Source: Brasenia schreberi
Taxonomy: Eukaryota > Streptophyta > Magnoliopsida > Nymphaeales > Cabombaceae
Length of the DNA: 64,000 nucleotides
Direction: 5' to 3'
Assembly: GCA_036023115.1 (NCBI GenBank)
Contig: JAYKKT010000056.1
Location: 3,751,001 to 3,815,000 of the forward strand
Positions within the stretch are counted from its first letter, which is position 1. Every line of letters starts with the position of its first letter. The translations under genes were made by a program, and so were the position numbers. The notes beneath the pieces are model-generated. The model saw nothing but the letters and a program-made list of their open reading frames with translations. It was not told where the DNA came from and did not search any database. Below are positions 59,660-64,000 of this stretch, in pieces.

Positions 59660-60005
59660 ATCATGTAGGTTTTGATTACAGTGGAGCAGTACGATTGAGC
59701 TTTGGATCACTTAGTACGCCTCGTCGAGGAGGTTTTGGAATAACCAGAGGGACCGGGCATACGCACAGTCTTTCCTTTGTGATTCTATATCTCTCTCTCA
59801 GTTTTATCGGGTTTTTATTTACCTGCTTCGGATGTCTGTTTCAACTAGAAACAATTCTTTTGCAATATTACCTCTTACATTAGTTATTGATAGATTTTAT
59901 TGAAAACGTTTTGTTTGAAATCGGTAAGTGATTCATGAAATATGAAAAGATGCTCTGCTTCCGTGTTCGATGACCACATTTGAAGAGGCCTTAAGATACT
60001 AAAAA
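59660..60005. repeat. Duplicated segment X (empty-site copy)
   Basis: Paralogue of 38945-39195 plus 42466-42610 without the LINE. It lies about 200 bp beyond the 3' end of CXE2. The uninterrupted join at about 59880-59895 (cattagttattgatagattt) is the pre-insertion counterpart of the RTE copy G site. Confidence 0.8.
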
Positions 60006-60205
60006 GTGAAAACGAGTTATGAATAGCATCATTTATAACTCTAGGTTTCCTCTTACTGTAACACAGATGAGACCAATCTAGAAACTTTTAAAGAACACAT
60101 GAACACATTATTGCATCAACGATGCTATTATAAGAGTAGAACACCATGAACTGCAATCAGCAAGAAATCTATCGATTGAAATCGAAACACGACGAGGAGT
60201 AATCA

Positions 60206-61189
60206 TCAGTCACGGTTTATGAAGTTGACAATGCGATGCATGACAGCCTTGGCATTGTCACTGTCAGGCTTCATGAGATGAAAGACGTGATCTTCATCAG
60301 CGTGCTCCTCCAACTCTACGACGCCATCCCACCCACTGCGGCTCAGCAGATCGTAGTAAAGCCGAGCCCGGTCGCTCAAATAGTCAATGCCGGCTGCAAA
60401 AATCAGAACACGGCGGCACCGGAGCCGTGAAATCTCCGGCGCTCCGTCCGCCAAAAGGTTCACGAGCGGGTCATGGATGCCGGCAGTGGCTGATGGGCAG
60501 GTGACGCTCCAGAGAGCCTCCGATTCCTCCCTCCGCTTCGTGATGTACTCGTCGTCGACCGGCGTCCATCCGGCAAAGTATGGGTGGAGCAGAATTAATC
60601 CGGTAATGATCACCGGGACGTCGTCGGAAGGAAGGGGACCGATCACGGGAGCGCCGCTAGCCGCCATGGCGAGGTGATGGGAGATGTTTCCGCCGGAGCT
60701 GTCTCCAGCGAGAAAGATACGGCTGAAGTCGCCATGCTCGGACAGCCACGGCTCGGCATCCGCTCCGGCTCCTTCTTGCCGTGCCACCCACTGGAGGGCG
60801 ACCCATGAATCGAGGTGGGGTGTGGGGACAGGATGCTCGGGTGCGAGGCGGTAGTCGACGGAGACTCCAAGGACGCCGGTGGCGGAAGTGACGCCGTTGA
60901 GGAAGGAGGTGTACTGGGAGGAGCGGGCGGATTCGATGCAGAAACCGCCGCCGTGGACGTAGAAGAGGATTGGTAGTCGCTTGCCTGGAGGAGGAGGTGG
61001 TTGGGGGAGGAAGAGACGGACGGAGACGCCGGATTCCGGCAAGACAATGACGTCCTTGGAAGATACGCCGGAGGCGGAGAGAAGAGAGGGAGGGACGATA
61101 TGCGGGATGTGGATTTTTTCGACGTGGCCGTCTTTGTAGACACGGAGAAAGGGAAAGAGCTCCACGTCTACCTCTTTACCAGGATCCAT
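60206..61189 (-). CDS. Plant carboxylesterase CXE2 (alpha/beta-hydrolase fold 3)
   Basis: Intact, intronless 327-residue protein, the usual length of plant CXE carboxylesterases. These soluble hydrolases cleave ester bonds of small metabolites; relatives include tuliposide-converting enzymes and 2-hydroxyisoflavanone dehydratase, and the gibberellin receptor GID1 is a non-catalytic cousin. Visible features: N-terminus MDPGKEVDVELFPFLRVYKD, oxyanion hole HGGGF at 79-83, YRLAPEHPVP at 113-122, nucleophile elbow GDSSGGN at 162-168 (catalytic Ser164), HPYFAGW at 202-208, catalytic Asp269 (AGIDYLSD) and His301 (DEDHVFH), ending FINRD. All catalytic residues are present, and the Ser excludes a GID1-type receptor of the Val/Ile class. 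The start ATG (61187-61189) aligns with that of CXE1. No signal peptide, so probably cytosolic. Strongly GC-rich. The substrate cannot be predicted. Confidence 0.95.
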   Translation of the reverse strand: MDPGKEVDVELFPFLRVYKDGHVEKIHIPHIVPPSLLSASGVSSKDVIVLPESGVSVRLFLPQPPPPPGKRLPILFYVHGGGFCIESARSSQYTSFLNGVTSATGVLGVSVDYRLAPEHPVPTPHLDSWVALQWVARQEGAGADAEPWLSEHGDFSRIFLAGDSSGGNISHHLAMAASGAPVIGPLPSDDVPVIITGLILLHPYFAGWTPVDDEYITKRREESEALWSVTCPSATAGIHDPLVNLLADGAPEISRLRCRRVLIFAAGIDYLSDRARLYYDLLSRSGWDGVVELEEHADEDHVFHLMKPDSDNAKAVMHRIVNFINRD

Positions 61190-61232
61190 CCTTGCGCTTC
61201 CTTAGCAAATCACAGAGACAAAAGATGATAGG

Positions 61233-61313
<81 letters not shown>
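61233..61313. repeat. Compound (CT)n-(TA)n microsatellite upstream of CXE2
   Basis: About 17 CT units (61233-61266) followed by about 23 TA units (61267-61313), starting some 44 bp upstream of the CXE2 start codon. On the coding strand this is (TA)n then (GA)n, a typical plant core-promoter/5'-leader arrangement. The TA block could serve as a TATA-like element, but that is inference. Confidence 0.93.
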
Positions 61314-61316
<3 letters not shown>

Positions 61317-61429
61317 GAAGAGATTGTCTGGTCTGGTTGGTAGAGAACGAGGACATGGAATGTAAGGTGAGGTGTGTCAACGGGAAGGGTTGATATGAAT
61401 TTGAATCCTTGGTAATCAGGTTTAGCAGC

Positions 61430-63020
61430 AACCTTAAAAATGTCTATTAATTTCAGTGAAAATATATAAAATTCAAAAAGAAATACTATAAGAACTCTTC
61501 TACGGGGACAGCTTAGATTTTTCTAGCATTTGGTCGCCCAAAATACTATCATGACGCAGTCATACATGTCGAGATTCATAAACAGTCCAACATGAGATCC
61601 TAATGAAAGTGCTGGGCTAGCTAGGTGTCATTGGGTTGGGACCTCCCGCGGATCTAAATTTGAGTTTAAATCCGAATTCTACTCAAAGATGACAGTTGTA
61701 GGAGCTAGATTTGACTCTTAGCAGGGATATCATGATGGAAGATCCCATATGAAAATTTAAGGTATACATAGTAGGCTCGCGATACCCAAGAAAACACTAT
61801 TTTCTAAAGATATTTTTACATCAATAGAGGTACTGAGAGACTGAAGGAACTTTAATTTGACCACAAGGAACTTTATTAGCTCAGAACTCGTTCAGTCAGT
61901 AAATTAAAGAGCCAACGTCCGGTTGGTCAAGCTTGCCTAAAGCACGAGGTCAGCTCGTTTAGAAACTTATTGAGCTAACTAATGGAGTTTGAACTTGATT
62001 CAAACTCAGGTCATCTACATATGAATCAAGTCAATGAGATAAGCTTAAGCTTGAACAAAGTTCTACCTCCAACCGATACGTAAAAAGTGGTGAAATAAAC
62101 TAAAACTGTGTTTCGGTAGCAGGTTTGATTGCTTTTTGGAGTCTTCATCCAAGTACAGCTTTGTGTTATCTAGATTTTCAATGCACAAGCATGATTGACA
62201 ACGATTAGGACGAGCCTAGGAAGCACTTTGTCATGGTATGGACTCCAGCAAACTCAAAAACCCTCAAACGATATGAAGTCCACCTTGTGATGATGTTGTT
62301 CGACTGCAACCAACTCTAAAACACCCACACACACGCACAACAGCCAGGCTCATCTTCCTCATGTTTGACGTCTCAAATAAGTGGACAACAAAAGAAAATC
62401 ATATATGGATTATCACATAATCTCCCCTTGCAATAAAGGTCGGTATCCTTATATAGTTTAGGAGCCAAAATGAAGAAAAGATCTAATTTCACGGACATAA
62501 TGACATGTCGCTAATGACTAAAGGATACTTAACACACGAACTCGTCAAATGTGACACAAGGACACACTAATGTGGATCTAAATCCAAATCCAATATTAGA
62601 ATTATGAGCAAAATGACTAAACCAAATCAAGCAATGGAGGCTCTAGGTCTAAATTCACGTGTCACACATCCTGTGACAAATTTTACCGAAGCTCAACCTC
62701 ATTCGTGAGGTCGTGCGATGTTGTTCATGTGCCACGCACGTCACCATGATCATCTACAAGAGCGAGCTCTCTAGCGATGGACATGCCTCACTATGCATTG
62801 GCAGTCGTTGTCTCTCCTCGTTGCAAACAATAGGACAACTCCTCCCTCGTTCCCTTATGGCCAAGTCGAAGGATACTGTATGCTGCCATCTACGTTTTAA
62901 TGGTGCTCCCATATTGTGCAACTTATTATCTGTAATCTTCGGTGTCACCGACTCCTCCACTACGGTTAACACCATACGATCATCACTTTACAACATCTAC
63001 TGCTCAACAATGCAAACACT
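61430..63020. other. Intergenic stretch; nothing recognised
   Basis: AT-rich with no repeats of note. A 112-codon plus frame (62713-63051, Ser/Cys/Leu-rich) shows no family resemblance and is not accepted as a gene. Confidence 0.55.
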
Positions 63021-63023
63021 TAA

Positions 63024-63403
63024 ATTTGTTCCCTTTCAACATAAATCCTGATTGTTAAAAATGAAAAAGTTGCACGTTTTTGAAAATTGTTGATTGAGTT
63101 TTCCTAATGAAGCATTAAAAAGAGAGCTGCAAAGATACCACATCAAATACAGTGGCCCAGCTACACCAATATCACAACAAGAATATCAACAATTTCCTCT
63201 ACAAGGTGTAAACACCCAAAATTTGTTCCGTTTCAATATAACCCTCATTGTTAAAAATGAAAGAGTATAAGTGATGATACCGTAAAGTTGCAAGTTCTTG
63301 AAAACTGTTGAATGAGTTTTCCTGATGGAGCATTAAAAAGGGAACTGCAAAGATACCACACCAAATACAATGGCCCAGCCACACCAATATCACAACAAGA
63401 ATA
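63024..63403. repeat. Imperfect tandem duplication, unit about 195 bp
   Basis: Unit 1 (63024-63183) and unit 2 (63219-63403) share aatttgttcc, attgttaaaaatgaaa, tgagttttcct, gcattaaaaag and accaatatcacaacaagaat. Unit 2 carries an extra about 25 bp (gagtataagtgatgataccg...). Confidence 0.85.
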
Positions 63404-63641
63404 ACTTACACATTGCAAAAGATTCAAGCATTCCATAATATGGTAGCAGTTTTACACAGAGGCATTGCATAAGCTCACAAGAAAAATACCAAGAGTAGAG
63501 GCTCCAAGGAAATCCTGTACTTACAATTTTACAAGAAATGGACATACAATGTTACAAGTTATAAACATATAACGTGTACAAATTCTACATACAAAAAGAG
63601 AAAAATGTCTAGCCACAAGGCAAAAGGCGATTCCATGGTCT

Positions 63642-63758
63642 TTACAAACACATGCCTAAAAGGGATTCGTCTGCCTTTTCTTCTTTAGAGGACTTCTCAA
63701 TCATGGACACTGCAAATTCTGTGAGAAGGAACAATTGAGCCACCATGTTAGCAGGATT
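63642..63758 (-). CDS. Possible terminal exon of an unrecognised minus-strand gene
   Basis: The minus strand shows a pyrimidine-rich acceptor (cctccctcttttctgcaag) followed by a 38-codon open stretch: NPANMVAQLFLLTEFAVSMI, then EKSSKEEKADESLLGMCL and a stop (63642-63644). The mix of a hydrophobic helix and an acidic/basic tail looks like a protein C-terminus, and the AT-rich sequence to its left could be the 3' UTR. I do not recognise the family, and upstream exons would lie beyond or near the right edge of the window. Could be chance. Confidence 0.3.
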   Translation of the reverse strand, partial: NPANMVAQLFLLTEFAVSMIEKSSKEEKADESLLGMCL

Positions 63759-63759
63759 C

Positions 63760-64000
63760 TTGCAGAAAAGAGGGAGGTTAGAAATAGCATACCGTCACTG
63801 ATTTTCTGCAGGTAATACCAGTTTTTCCGCTCACACACTCACTTGGGCACTTGTTGCTATCTTTATCTTCGCACTTGCATGGTCACTAGCATCTAGGTTA
63901 GTGTTAGCTTACCCACTTCCTCCTGTCTTTTCGTTTGTACCTCCTATGCAATAAAGTTTTGAGTAGGTGATTTGTTATATAATTAATTATTTTTACTGTC
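63760..64000. other. Right-edge sequence, possible intron of the putative minus-strand gene
   Basis: No clear coding block was seen. T-rich and CT-rich on the plus strand. If the exon at 63642-63758 is real, this is its upstream intron. Confidence 0.3.

Noticed and set aside
59660..60005. Segments X and X' as the two LTRs of Copia-3
   Set aside because: They flank Copia-3 in direct orientation, but X is more than 1.3 kb away from the last gag-like sequence, lacks TG...CA ends and has no primer site or polypurine tract beside it. An older duplication fits better, though an LTR origin is not fully excluded.
60643..61143. 166-codon frame on the same strand as CXE2 but in another phase, and plus-strand frames 60236-60677 and 61001-61228
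   Set aside because: Out-of-phase and antisense shadows of the GC-rich CXE2 gene. The CXE2 frame carries all family motifs.
62713..63051. 112-codon plus-strand frame
   Set aside because: No family resemblance, and the end runs into the 195-bp duplicated repeat; probably chance.

Overview
This is a flowering-plant nuclear window. It is AT-rich and holds GC-rich, intronless alpha/beta-hydrolase genes, long (TA)n microsatellites, tRNA-derived SINEs and very many retrotransposons. GC-rich single-exon genes in an AT-rich background would fit a monocot or an early-diverging angiosperm, but the species cannot be fixed from the sequence. No bacterial-type operon, CRISPR array, rRNA or intact tRNA gene was seen. 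About three quarters of the window is transposable-element DNA.

Layout. 0.25-3.9 kb: two decayed hAT-type transposase remnants, with a 67-bp stub of an RTE LINE between them. 4.07-25.68 kb: one Ty1/copia element (Copia-1) blown open by a nest of later insertions. RTE LINE copy A sits in its integrase. Copy A hosts RTE copies B and C, RTE copy D (which itself hosts full-length RTE copy E), and a second Ty1/copia element (Copia-2). Most junctions can be read from exact target-site duplications (10, 17, 19, 19 and 5 bp). 25.7-28.0 kb: no recognisable gene. 28.2-33.5 kb: a minus-strand carboxylesterase pseudogene (CXE1) cut in two by a 4.4-kb copia element (Copia-4). 33.6-38.9 kb: intergenic DNA with two related SINEs and microsatellites. 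38.9-42.6 kb: a segment duplicated at 59.66-60.0 kb, split on the left by RTE copy G. 42.6-58.1 kb: a minus-strand copia element (Copia-3) split by RTE copy H and by an 8.5-kb non-autonomous long-LTR element (47493-56022). 60.2-61.2 kb: the one clearly intact gene, carboxylesterase CXE2 (327 aa, minus strand). 61.4-64 kb: intergenic DNA with a tandem duplication and a possible terminal exon of a minus-strand gene at the right edge.

The two esterases are diverged paralogues of the plant CXE family (related to GID1, tuliposide-converting enzymes and 2-hydroxyisoflavanone dehydratase). CXE2 keeps the oxyanion-hole motif and the Ser-Asp-His triad. CXE1 is interrupted and has also lost the catalytic Asp. 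The rest records successive LINE and LTR-retrotransposon activity, with RTE LINEs (at least eight copies, one almost intact) repeatedly landing in earlier RTE copies. I did not find a convincing new biological system. The best leads are the structured 5' region of the RTE family, the long-LTR non-autonomous element, and the resolvable insertion history.
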